Notes under the pieces: model-generated
Database searches by the model: none
What the model saw: the letters and a program-made list of their open reading frames with translations, nothing else
What the model was told of the DNA's origin: nothing
Position numbers and translations under genes: made by a program
DNA from: Chrysochromulina tobinii
Taxonomy: Eukaryota; Haptophyta; Prymnesiales; Chrysochromulinaceae
NCBI GenBank assembly: GCA_001275005.1
Contig: JWZX01002199.1
Span: forward strand, 1 to 37,610
DNA: 37,610 bases
Reading direction: 5' to 3'
In this document: one piece after another, positions 27,417 to 34,924 of the stretch
How the letters are laid out: each line of letters begins with the position of its first letter
Position numbering within the stretch: the stretch's first letter is position 1

Positions 27417-28426
27417 TTAACGCTCTAGTCTCAAAACAATGACAACGCACACACCGCCCGCACCCACTGTTCTAGTGAAGTAACGACTCAGTGGTCGCAT
27501 GGAACAGCGCCGCCGGCCCCCCTTGGTGTCGGCTTGGGCGACCTCGAAGGTGGCGGCACGCGCGAGCGAGACGCCGGTCGCAAGGTGCGCGAGCGTTGCG
27601 TACCCGTTGCGGCGCATCCGATCGGCAAAGAGCGAGCTGTGCACCGCGCGCGTCTCCGTTGGTCCACCGGCCGCCGCGTCGGTCGAGGCGACGCCGGTAG
27701 TGTCGGCGTGCAAAGCCCAGCACGCGCTGCACACGCGCACGCGTACGGGCGCCGAGTCGGGCGCGATCGGCTGCCCGTCCTCCTGTAGCAGTGGCGCGAG
27801 AGTCGTCATCGGGGTTCAGAGGGAAGGCCACCGGGGTACAGGGACGACGCCGCGGGGACTGCCTAACATGGACTGCCTAACATGGGCGGGGACAGGGCAG
27901 GCGGAGGATAGGGCGAGCGGGGCGGGCTGACAGGGGCGCGTGAGAAGGGAGAGGCGAGCGGGGCGGCAACGCGCATGGTGGTGCGCGCGCGCAAGGGTGG
28001 GGGGTCGCCGTGGCCACGGAGTTGGACACGGGCGGTGGTGCGGGCAGGTCGGAGGCCCCCGCGGGTGCTTCCGGTGGCATTGGTGCGCGCGCCCGCCGTG
28101 GCCATGGTGTTGGTCGTGCACGCTTCGCAAAGGATGAGGGCGCAGATGCGGCAGTGGTGGCGCCGGTTGATGAGAGCGAAGGTCGCCTTGCACAGGTGGC
28201 ACGGCGGGTAGTTGCGGTCGAGGGCCCACCCTTCCTTGCGCAGGCGCAGCACGGGCGCCACAGGGCTGGCAGTGCTGCTCCGATGGCTCGCGCCGCGCCG
28301 CGTGGCTCGACAGGTGGCCGGTGGGATGCGCTGTTTAGTGCTCACGCGTACCACATCGCCTACACGCAAGACCTTGGCCGAAACAGGTCGCCACTGGGGG
28401 CAGTTCTCGGGACCGCTCTTTGGCAT
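27417..28426 (-). CDS. FYVE-type zinc finger protein, two exons
   Basis: ATG at 28426. Exon 1 carries the first three zinc-ligand pairs: WALDRNYPPCHLCKATF, the RRHHCRIC motif at about 88-95 (the phosphoinositide-binding RRHHCR signature), and LCEAC at 100-103. The last CxxC pair is missing from that frame but appears 3' as VRVRVCSACWALHAD within 27417-27782. A splice acceptor GCTACAG/GAG gives exon 2 at 27782. The donor is unsure: ATG/GCCACG at 28102 (a GC-AG intron) gives normal FYVE spacing, and CGT/GTCC further in is a GT alternative. FYVE domains bind PI3P on endosomes. The N-terminal part (1-65) is basic and undefined. Exon 2 continues for about 100 residues to a TAA at 27417. Divergent from BBIP1. 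Confidence 0.75.
27783..28102 (-). other. Predicted intron of the FYVE gene
   Basis: Joining exon 1 to exon 2 restores the eighth zinc ligand of the FYVE finger in phase. The acceptor (27783-27784) follows a pyrimidine-containing stretch ending in CTACAG. The proposed donor at 28101-28102 is GC, and a GT donor about 75 nt further in is possible. The intron is GC-rich and contains a duplicated CATGTTAGGCAGTCC near 27865-27885, i.e. two more potential AG acceptors. Confidence 0.45.
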
Positions 28427-28569
28427 TTCGCTTCGTCTTCAAACTTGAATCGTTTTGGGCCTGATTTTGGAAGATTTTGCGCGCACGCGTCGGCGTCCGC
28501 GCCGAAACAACACACATTCAAAGTTGGGGCGGCTTGCAGACTGAAGCGCCGTTGCGAGCGCTCGTCCCA
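28427..28569. promoter_or_regulatory. 143-bp intergenic region between FYVE and BBIP1 starts
   Basis: The head-to-head ATGs at 28426 (-) and 28570 (+) leave 143 bp for both 5' UTRs. It contains an AT-richer patch (TTGAATCGTTTTGGGCCTGATTTTGG near 28445, split by GC). A shared bidirectional promoter is likely from the spacing, and no X-box (RFX) motif is certain. Confidence 0.4.
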
Positions 28570-28779
28570 ATGAGCGGCGCGACCGACGACAGGCCGACGC
28601 TGGTGGAGGTGTTGCCCAAGGCAGGGCTCGTGTACTTGGAAAAGGGCAACCTGAGCGAGTTGCTGTGCAAGCCCAAGATCATGCCCATCAAGTCGGTGTC
28701 CCTCGAGAGGCTCGAGGCCATGGAGCAGCAGGCCGAGAACTTTAGGAAGAGCAACCCGACAACTGCGATGCCCAAGTGA
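28570..28779 (+). CDS. BBIP1: BBSome-interacting protein 1 (BBIP1/BBIP10/BBS18)
   Basis: 69 aa, ATG at 28570, TGA at 28777-28779. The core VEVLPKAGLVYLEKGNLSEL, then LCKPKIMPIKSVSLERLEAM follows the BBIP1 pattern (VLPKxGxLxxED...[20 protein letters not shown]) with little difference, and the short length is normal for the family. BBIP1 is the smallest BBSome subunit. The complex assembles on BBS4/BBS8 and moves membrane proteins along cilia, and in animals BBIP1 also affects microtubule stability. Its presence is good evidence for a ciliated or flagellated organism. It is easily missed by gene finders because of size. Divergent from the FYVE gene and followed at about 100 bp by the TOG-domain gene. 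Confidence 0.9.
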   Translation: MSGATDDRPTLVEVLPKAGLVYLEKGNLSELLCKPKIMPIKSVSLERLEAMEQQAENFRKSNPTTAMPK

Positions 28780-28879
28780 ACGCGTGGCTAGTCACAACCT
28801 CCAGGGGCGTGCTAAGGCAACGAGGTAGGAGGTCTATGCCCACGCGCGCGTGCCGGCGTATCTGCGTGAGCTCGTGTTG

Positions 28880-29026
28880 TCTGGCGGAGCTCTTTGCGCT
28901 CGCTGGCCGACGAGCCGTCGGTCTTCGACGAGTACGCCGCTCGCACCGTCGAGATCCTGAGCGATAAGATGCCGGCCACGCAGGGCTCGGCGCTCGACGC
29001 AGCGACAGCCTTCTTGAGCGCCTGCT
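28880..29026 (+). pseudogene. Out-of-frame N-terminal part of a TOG1 domain
   Basis: In frame 1, the stretch SLADEPSVFDEYAARTVEIL, then SDKMPATQGSALDAATAFLS matches the start of TOG1 of XMAP215/ch-TOG (E.SPEW.KY...IKKFV.DSNA..Q.KGLEA...FVENA). It then meets a TGA at 29027-29029. The next helix of the same TOG domain continues in a different frame from 29054. A single-base indel near 29015-29050 would explain this, either as a real mutation or a sequencing error. An upstream TGA at 28867 also interrupts it, and the expected LWKAR entry helix is not clear. Confidence 0.5.
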
Positions 29027-29053
29027 GAGCTCGCGCAAGCACAAGCGGGGCCT

Positions 29054-30427
29054 ATGGCGACGACGATCGTCGACAAGCACTTGGCACGGCCCAAGGCGCT
29101 CGAGGCGCTTCTGTACCTCGTCGAGGTGGGCGGCGCCTCGCAAGTCCAGATCGCGCTTGCGCTCGGCGCGGCCAGCAAGATCGTGAAGACGCGTGCGGCG
29201 GCCCTCAAGGCGCTCGCTCAGGCCGTGCTGGGCGCGCTCGCGCTCGTGCTCGGACTTGAGCTCAGAGCGAACGCCGCCGCCTGCGCAGCGAAGGACCGGC
29301 GCCCACAGGCGCCTCGGCCGACGGTAATGGCTGCGGCGACGGCGGCCGGCGCGGCCGGTGGAGAGGCGGGGGCGGCGGCGGTTCCCCCGTTTGACCTGCT
29401 CCGCGCTCTGCCGCAACGGCGGTTCCCCCGTTTGCCGCACTCAACGGTCCCCGACACGTGGCTACAATCGCTCACCGACAACCTCGTGATCGGAGCTGCG
29501 AAGGCGCAATGGAGGCAGGGGCGCAAGGCCGCCGCCGAGCAGCTGATCAGCCTGCTCGACGGGCGCGAGGCTCTTGTGCCCGCCGACTACAGCGCGTTGG
29601 CCCAGGGGCTCAAAAAGGTACTGGACCTCGAGATGAACCTGGGCGTGGTGTCCGTGGCGGTGCGCGCGGTCGGCGCGCTCGAGGCGCCGCTCGGCAAGGA
29701 CTTTGCACGCCACGCCAAGCTTCTCGCGCCCTCGCTCTTCAGACGGGGTGGCGAGCGGAACACGCAGGTCGTCGACGGTGTGAAAGCGACGCTCGACGCG
29801 ATCGCGCGCGCCGGCTGCCTGCCGCTCGCGGACGCGATCGAGGCGACCAAGGGTAAGGAGGCGGCGGCCAGCACCAACCCGCCCGTCCAGTCGTGTGCGG
29901 TGCGTTTCGTCAAGGAGTGCGTCGCATGCGCGGGAGGCCCGAGCGTCACCAAGGCCCTCGGAGAGCTGAGCGCGTTGCTCTCGCCCGTGACGGACGCGTC
30001 GTCGCCGGAGGCACGCGCGGCGGCGCTGCCGCCTCGTGAGCACGCGGGTAAGACAGAGCGCACTGCTGGCACCGCAGGCACCGCAGCGGCTCCCACTGCC
30101 GCCGCGGCTTCCACTGCGCCCGCTCCCGCTGCGCCCGCTCCCGCTGCGCCCGCTCCCGCTGCTCCCGCTCCTGTGTCAGCTTCCGCCCCGGCTCCGTTGG
30201 CAAAGCGAGTAGCTAGCGGAGTGTCAGGAGGCGCACCAAAGCCCACCGGCGCGTCGGCGCCCAAGAGCGCCTGCGCACCGAGCAGCGGCGGCACTAGCGG
30301 CGGCGGCGGCGGCGGCGGCGCGGAGGCGTGGACGGAGCCGCCGCTGCCGAGCACCGAAGAGTATTCTGCTGCTCGTGGGCAGCAGCGACGCGGGGCGCGC
30401 CCGGCCCGCGCTGTAGTCACTTGGTAA
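29054..30427 (+). CDS. TOG-domain microtubule-binding protein (XMAP215/MOR1/ch-TOG N-terminal type)
   Basis: 457 aa from the ATG at 29054, which falls inside TOG1 (IVDKHLARPKALEALLYLVE, equivalent to VVSKVFNQPKARAKELGIEI of XMAP215). After an Ala-rich, poorly conserved stretch (about 60-110), PPFDLLRAL introduces a full TOG2-like HEAT array at about 135-330. It includes LAQGLKKVLDLEMNLGVVSV and KDFARHAKLLAPSLFRRGGE, then VVDGVKATLDAIARAGCLPL. TOG domains bind free tubulin, and these proteins act as plus-end polymerases at spindle and basal bodies. A Pro/Ala linker with PAPAA repeats follows, and the protein stops after a Gly-rich tail. TOG3-TOG5 are absent, so it is truncated relative to the 2000-residue family. 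It is probably a degenerate or partial duplicate, though expression of the intact TOG2 part is possible. Confidence 0.6.
   Translation: MATTIVDKHLARPKALEALLYLVEVGGASQVQIALALGAASKIVKTRAAALKALAQAVLGALALVLGLELRANAAACAAKDRRPQAPRPTVMAAATAAGAAGGEAGAAAVPPFDLLRALPQRRFPRLPHSTVPDTWLQSLTDNLVIGAAKAQWRQGRKAAAEQLISLLDGREALVPADYSALAQGLKKVLDLEMNLGVVSVAVRAVGALEAPLGKDFARHAKLLAPSLFRRGGERNTQVVDGVKATLDAIARAGCLPLADAIEATKGKEAAASTNPPVQSCAVRFVKECVACAGGPSVTKALGELSALLSPVTDASSPEARAAALPPREHAGKTERTAGTAGTAAAPTAAAASTAPAPAAPAPAAPAPAAPAPVSASAPAPLAKRVASGVSGGAPKPTGASAPKSACAPSSGGTSGGGGGGGAEAWTEPPLPSTEEYSAARGQQRRGARPARAVVTW
30117..30180 (+). repeat. GCTCCCGCTGCGCCC tandem repeat encoding (APAPA)n
   Basis: About four copies of the 15-bp unit CCCGCTCCCGCTGCG encode the Ala/Pro linker after TOG2. 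The units are nearly identical, so this is a recent slippage product. It would form a flexible, extended tail. Confidence 0.7.
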
Positions 30428-30521
30428 ACGTAAAGAAGAGGCGTCTGGGTTGCTCGCGCGCCGCGCACGCGGGAGCAAGCTGAACCCCTGATTGGCACTG
30501 ATCTGTGTTACAATAACTATC

Positions 30522-30564
30522 TATAGAGCTCTATACGTATACCCACGCGGTAGAGCATGCTCTA
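30522..30564. repeat. Pair of perfect 14-bp palindromes
   Basis: TATAGAGCTCTATA (30522-30535) and TAGAGCATGCTCTA (30551-30564) are both perfectly self-complementary, share the TAGAGC/GCTCTA half-site and are separated by 15 bp. They could be binding sites for a dimeric factor, recombination or element ends, or cruciform-forming DNA. They sit between the TOG gene and the Trp-repeat fragment. Confidence 0.7.
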
Positions 30565-30593
30565 GCGTCTAGGCTAATCTAGGCTGGGACTAG

Positions 30594-31145
30594 GCGGTAG
30601 CTAAGGAGCACGCGGAGGCGTCGCGCGTGCTGGCCGGCGCTCTGAGCTCGCTGCAGCCTGATGGCCGCGCGATGCGCAGCGCCCTGAATACCTGGGCGGG
30701 CGTGATGATTCAGCGACGATCGATGGTCGTCGTCGCCGTTGCATCGCTGATCCGCGGCGAGCAGCTGTGGGGTCTGCGCACTTGGAGCGCTCACGCGGCG
30801 CTTGTGCGCAAGCAGCGGGAGCATGTCGAGGAGACGGCGCGCCGAGCGATCAAGAGCATGTCGCTTCAGAGCTTGCGAGCGGTGATGAACACGTGGGCTG
30901 CGATGTCGGAGGCTCGCCAGCGCAATCAGCTTGCGCTGCTCTCAGCTGCGTCGGCGTTCCGCGGCGACGGTATGCGCAAGGCGTGGAACGGCTGGCTGGG
31001 CCTGCTGCACGATCGGGAGATGGTGGCGTCGGCCGTCAACTGTATGCCATGCTCTTGTGACGGTGATCATTCAGGCTACGACGCGGCATTTTTGGTGGGT
31101 GGCCAAATTCCCAAATTCCCAAAAGGAGTGCCCCTGTATTCATAA
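30594..31145 (+). pseudogene. Fragment of a tandem Trp-repeat (Sfi1-like) helical protein
   Basis: The frame is open from 30594 without an upstream ATG (the first ATG is at 30672) and ends at 31143-31145. It contains about four helical repeats of roughly 33 residues, each with a Leu/Ala helix and a conserved Trp: MRSALNTWAGVM, LWGLRTWSAHA, LRAVMNTWAAMSEA, MRKAWNGWLGLL. Spacing and Trp placement recall the centrin-binding repeats of Sfi1 and the large families of such repeat proteins in haptophyte genomes. From about residue 150 the sequence (CMPCSCDGDHSGYDAAF) no longer fits the repeat. It is likely a truncated copy, with the break near 31045. Confidence 0.5.
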
Positions 31146-31663
31146 CTTGCCAGATATAGGTGGACTTGCGAACACGGCGTTTTGTACCCGTGCGCACGGG
31201 TACAACGCCGTGTTGAGCACAAAACGTCGAGTTGAGCACAAATCGAGGGGAGATCCCTGCTGGGGGCTATCTTCTCCTCCGGGGAGGGGAGCGTGGCTTG
31301 CGCGGGTCGAGGGTGCAGGGTGCAGGACGGGGACGTTGTCGGGAGGGTTGGGCTCGAACATACACGAGTGGCGGGCGGGTCTTGGGGTTAGGTTGGGGTT
31401 GCCGATCAAGTCATTTTCTCATTTTTGTGTATGTCACAAATCCAGTCACCAAAAGTGTAGTTCCATAGGAATCCTACATTGCATGTCACCTTGTCAACCA
31501 AGGAATCCCACCTCGCTGCTCGACTGCTACTCGCAATCGTCCTCCTCGCTGCCATGCTTGAATAATTTCGTTTTGAGGCGCGGCTCGCGCGCCGAGCCGA
31601 GCGCAAAAGCGCCGGCACGAGCCTTTTTCGTGGCTACCCGGCGCCTCGCTACTCGCACCGACG
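31146..31663. other. Intergenic region, carries a long hairpin
   Basis: No gene supported. It holds the inverted repeat at 31171-31214, a short direct repeat GTTGAGCACAAA (about 31211 and 31232), and an AT-richer part around 31410-31560. It lies immediately upstream of the disrupted transposon-like ORF. Confidence 0.45.
31171..31214. repeat. Near-perfect 21/23-nt inverted repeat with no loop
   Basis: 31171-31193 is the reverse complement of 31194-31214 except for two extra T residues near 31181-31182. The arms meet directly at TGC/GCA. The sequence would form a long hairpin in RNA or a cruciform in DNA. It is too symmetrical to be chance, and may be a miniature transposon fold-back, an element terminus or a small-RNA precursor. 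Confidence 0.85.
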
Positions 31664-32938
31664 ATGTGCTACGGTGACAACCATCGCTGCCCCGACTGGC
31701 GGCACCACCTGCAGCAGAAGGAAGACAAGGCCATCAGGAACGTCAAGCTGGCCGCAAAGCGCAAGGCCGATAGGGCCGTGGCCAATGCTTCAAGGCGTCC
31801 TGCGGAGCAGTGTTCGAGCTGCGATGGCGAAGACGGCGACAGCGCTGGGCGGAGAGCTGGGCGAACCGTCAAGCCCAAGCGGCATTTTGGCGACGAACCC
31901 GAGGAGACGGAGCAGCAGAAGCGTGGGCGTTTGGAGGAATTGAGCAGCTCCAGGTGGCCCTTGCAGCTGCTGAGGCGGCGGCCGTGAAGGAAAACCTGGC
32001 CACGAAGGCGGAGCAGAGCCGCCACCGCCGCATGTTTGGCGCCCCGTGCACCGAGGCCGCGCAGCGTTTCTATGCTGCGTTCGAGATCGACGAGCACGGG
32101 TTTCCGCGCAATAAGGCGGCAGCGGAGCGCATGGTGGCCAAGGTGGTCGGGCCTCTCGGCTCGCTGTCGACGGATCAGCAGGCGGCCGTGCTCACGGCGG
32201 CGATCAAGCGGCCGGCGTTGCGAGAGGCCGCAAACCGCGCCGGCATTGGCCAGGCCTCGCTTGGCGAGCGCATCGTGGACCGGGTGAAGTCCGCGTTTAC
32301 GTCGCAAGGCATCAAGCGCGGCTCCCTCGGCGCCGACATCGAGGCGTCGGTCGACTCGTTCTTCAACCTGGCTCCGCCCACGCCCAACGAGGAGGTCATG
32401 CAGCGAGGCAAGCACGCGAAGAAGCAAAAGGCGGCTGGCGGCGAGGCCAAGGTGGCCCCTGTCGTGGGCATCGGAGCTGGGCCTGTCGCTCACGACCGGA
32501 AGGCGCCGGCTCAAGGGCGAGGAGGATGCGTATTGGACCTAATACCGCGAGCGCGTTGGCCAAGGCATCGACGAGGAGACGCGCAAGCTCGTGCTCGACT
32601 TCTACATTGGCCACCCGTCGATCAAGCGCTCGCCGATGAAGAGCGACATGCTGCAGATGAAGGACGCGAACGGCGAGAAGGTGCTCGTCGCCAAGCTCCT
32701 CTCGGAGGTGAGCCTGACGGACGTCTCTATCGACTTCGAGAAGAAGCACCCCGGGCTGCTCAAGGAGCGCGCGTTCCGCGAGCTGCGGCCGCCTGAGTTG
32801 CGGCGCATGTCGCGCCGGCAGCTTGACATGTGCGGCTGCAGATGGTGCATCGAAATGCGTCTCTTCCAGGACGCGCCCAATGCGGAGCGGGCGGTGCTGG
32901 CCATCAAGCACGCCGCCGCGCCGTACACGGCGCCGTAA
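31664..32938 (+). pseudogene. Disrupted transposon-like protein, N-terminal and middle parts
   Basis: A single ancestral protein can be followed across changing frames. Segments are MCYGDNHRCPDWRHHLQQKE (frame 2, 31664 on), FYAAFEIDEHGFPRNKAAAE (frame 1, to about 32495), then TGRRRLKGEEDAYWT, a TAA at 32540-32542, YRERVGQGIDEETRKLVLDF and HPSIKRSPMKSDML (frame 2) to LDMCGCRWCIEMRL. The combination of SPMK, an ERAFRE(L/M)RP motif and a CGC.WC cluster is seen in a repeated, uncharacterised family of large algal and protist proteins that I take to be DNA-transposon encoded. At least two indels and one stop make it non-functional as read. An intron cannot be excluded for one break. Confidence 0.6.
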
Positions 32939-33219
32939 CCCACGACAAGCCGCGGGCAGCCGCGACAGATGCTACATGCGGATTGGTGAGCGATGCTGCT
33001 GGTGCTTGTTTGGGACACGCGGCGCGCTGTGAGGTACACGCAGTCCGCAAGCCCACCTGCACGCGGGACCGAGGAGGGAGGCTGGTCCAAGACGAAGATA
33101 TACTCGTCGCTTTTCCAATAGCATCTTAAAGAATATGCCATATCCTGCCGTATCACGCACTTGACACTCGCTCTCTCGGGATATCCGAGTTCCGACTCTC
33201 GCCTCCACCCGCACACAGG
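32939..33219. other. Spacer or possible intron between the two halves of the disrupted element
   Basis: The two coding halves are separated by 281 bp without similarity to the family. A good donor (TTG/GTGAGCG) occurs at 32983 and a good acceptor (CGCACACAG/GTGCACC) at 33218, so most of it could be an intron. But a TAA in the upstream frame (32936-32938) precedes the donor. The alternative is a small insertion. Confidence 0.35.
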
Positions 33220-33895
33220 TGCACCCTCGGTTTATGCGACAAATGCGGCACCGCCAAGATGAAGACGCATCCCATCGAGGAGGACACGTCCGCCACCGCC
33301 CGACATGATGCGCTATCAGCACTACTATGACACCATCGAGACCCAGACCTCCTACAACACCACCTCGAAGCACATCAAGCTGGTCAAGTCCAAGCCCGTA
33401 CCGATGGGCGAGTTCATGAAGCTCTACCGCGAGAAGCTCGCATACTACACTTACCATGCGGGAATGGTGCGGCTCACCACCACTATCCGCATCGAGCGCA
33501 TGGGCATCTCGCCCGGTGACGCCGCCCTCATCATCGACTACTCGGAGAAGCTGAACAAGGAGCGGAATAAGAAGCCGCAGTCCCAGCACTGGGAGACGAC
33601 CTCGATGACCATCGAGGTGGCGGTGGCCGAGGCCTGGCGGCTCGAGCTCGACGCGGCCGAGGTCGCGCGCATCGCCGCACGCCTGCTCACAGCCAAGGGT
33701 GACGAGCGGGGTAAGGTTCTGGAGGAGGAGAAGGCACTCGGCAAGCGCGTCTACTACCACTGCTCGGACTACAAGCCGCAGGTGGCCGCGGTCACGACGC
33801 ACAACATGGAGATCATGCTCAAGGAGATGCTGACACTCGGGGCACAGCTCAGCCGCCTCGGCCTGCCAGCGAGACTCCGCCTGCCGCCCCTTTGA
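33220..33895 (+). pseudogene. Disrupted transposon-like protein, C-terminal part
   Basis: Continuation of the element. Frame 1 gives CTLGLCDKCGTAKMKTHPIE, a CxxC segment, ending in a stop near 33323. The frame-2 ORF from 33305 then gives RYQHYYDTIETQTSYNTTSK, the segment PMGEFMKLYREKLAYYTYHA, and SPGDAALIIDYSEKLNKERN with SQHWETTSMTIEVA. The pattern (helix with YREKL..Y..H, a strand ending in the acidic IIDYSEK, then QHW.....T) resembles an RNase H-like catalytic strand with an Asp, as in DDE transposases. That reading is inference. From about 33835 the ORF runs antisense into an unrelated coiled-coil gene and loses similarity. Confidence 0.55.
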
Positions 33896-34703
33896 CTTTT
33901 CGCGCTCGACCTCCTCGTGCGACTGGCGCGCGGCCGCCTCGCGCTTGTTCGTCAACATCGCTAGCGCCGCGCGATGTGCCTTGTGCCTCGTCCAGCCGGC
34001 GCTTCTCGGCCCTCGAACATCTCCGCCTGGCGCGCATGCACGGCTTGCAGCTCCATCAGCTGCCCCTGGCGTGCGTCAAGTAGCTTCTCATCCTCCGCAT
34101 ACAAACGGCCCCCCCCTCGAGGGAGCCCAGACACTCAACCCTCACGTTCTTATTCTCCGCCTGCAGCCGCTTGTTGACGTGTGTGGACTCGCGAAGCGCC
34201 GCCTCATGGCGTGCGCCAATCCTCGTCCACATCTTGGCGTGCGCGGCGTCTAGCGTCGCGTGCTTGGCCGCTGCGGCGTTCCGTCGAGATGCGCTGCACG
34301 TCGTCCTTGTGCGACTGCTCGCGCAGTTGGAGCTCGCGGATTTCGTTGAAGGGGCGCTTGTTCGCCATCGCGAGACCCGCGCCGCGCCGCCGCCGCCATC
34401 AGAGTTCTTGTCAGACGAGTTGGATGTGGCGCGGTCGCCGAGCAGGTGGCTCGTCTCGCGCTCGCGCTCCTCGCGCAGCCGAGTGATCTGCACCTCGTAC
34501 CTCGCCTTGAGCAGCTCCTTCTCGCGACGCACCGCCTCGCCGCTCGCCACCAGAAGGGCGCTTGCGCGCGCTTGGCGCTGCGCGCGCTTGCGCTTGCGCT
34601 TGCTGTCGGAGGGGGCCGTGCGAAAACGAAATGGTTGCAGGGCCCCTGCTACCATCAAAAGGTGGGGAGACCTCAAAGGGGGGCGGCCCCTCCCGAGAGC
34701 CAC
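33838..34703 (-). pseudogene. Frameshifted coiled-coil protein gene
   Basis: Reading the minus strand, coiled-coil segments follow in order but change frame. KELLKARYEVQITRLREERE is in the ORF starting at 34703. MANKRPFNEIRELQLREQSH with KDDVQRISTERR is in the next frame (about 34395-34290). KHATLDAAHAKMWTRIGARH and NKRLQAENKNVRVE are back in the first frame. LYAEDEKLLDARQGQLMELQ is in another frame after a run of eight G near 34115-34123. TNKREAAARQSHEEVEREKS then runs to about 33838. No family is recognised. Either several indels have accumulated or the assembly is poor at homopolymers. It ends where the transposon-like ORF on the other strand loses its similarity, which looks like an insertion boundary. 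Confidence 0.5.
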
Positions 34704-34924
34704 GTGAACAGGGGCCAGGGAACGTTACGTCGTAAGCAGAGTTTGTCGGACACGCGACCCAATCTCGGAAACGTGACCCATGCGGTTGTCGGTCTCCAAG
34801 AGAACCGCTCCGTCCGTGGTTGAGCACGTACCGCCCCTGATCCGTGCATACTCGCAACAAATCGGAGCGGTGTCTAGCCTTGAGCAGACAGCCCGGCAGA
34901 TATCGACAGTCAACCTGCATCGTA

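Noticed and set aside
31669-32514. 281-codon minus-strand ORF
   Set aside because: Leu/Arg-rich antisense frame of the transposon-like sequence, with no motif.
32972-33958. 328-codon minus-strand ORF
   Set aside because: Only its first 40 or so residues look like coiled coil; the rest is antisense to the transposon-like ORF, so it is a chance join of two units.
34171-34707. 178-codon plus-strand ORF
   Set aside because: Complement of the minus-strand coiled-coil segments, which have coherent heptad-like composition.
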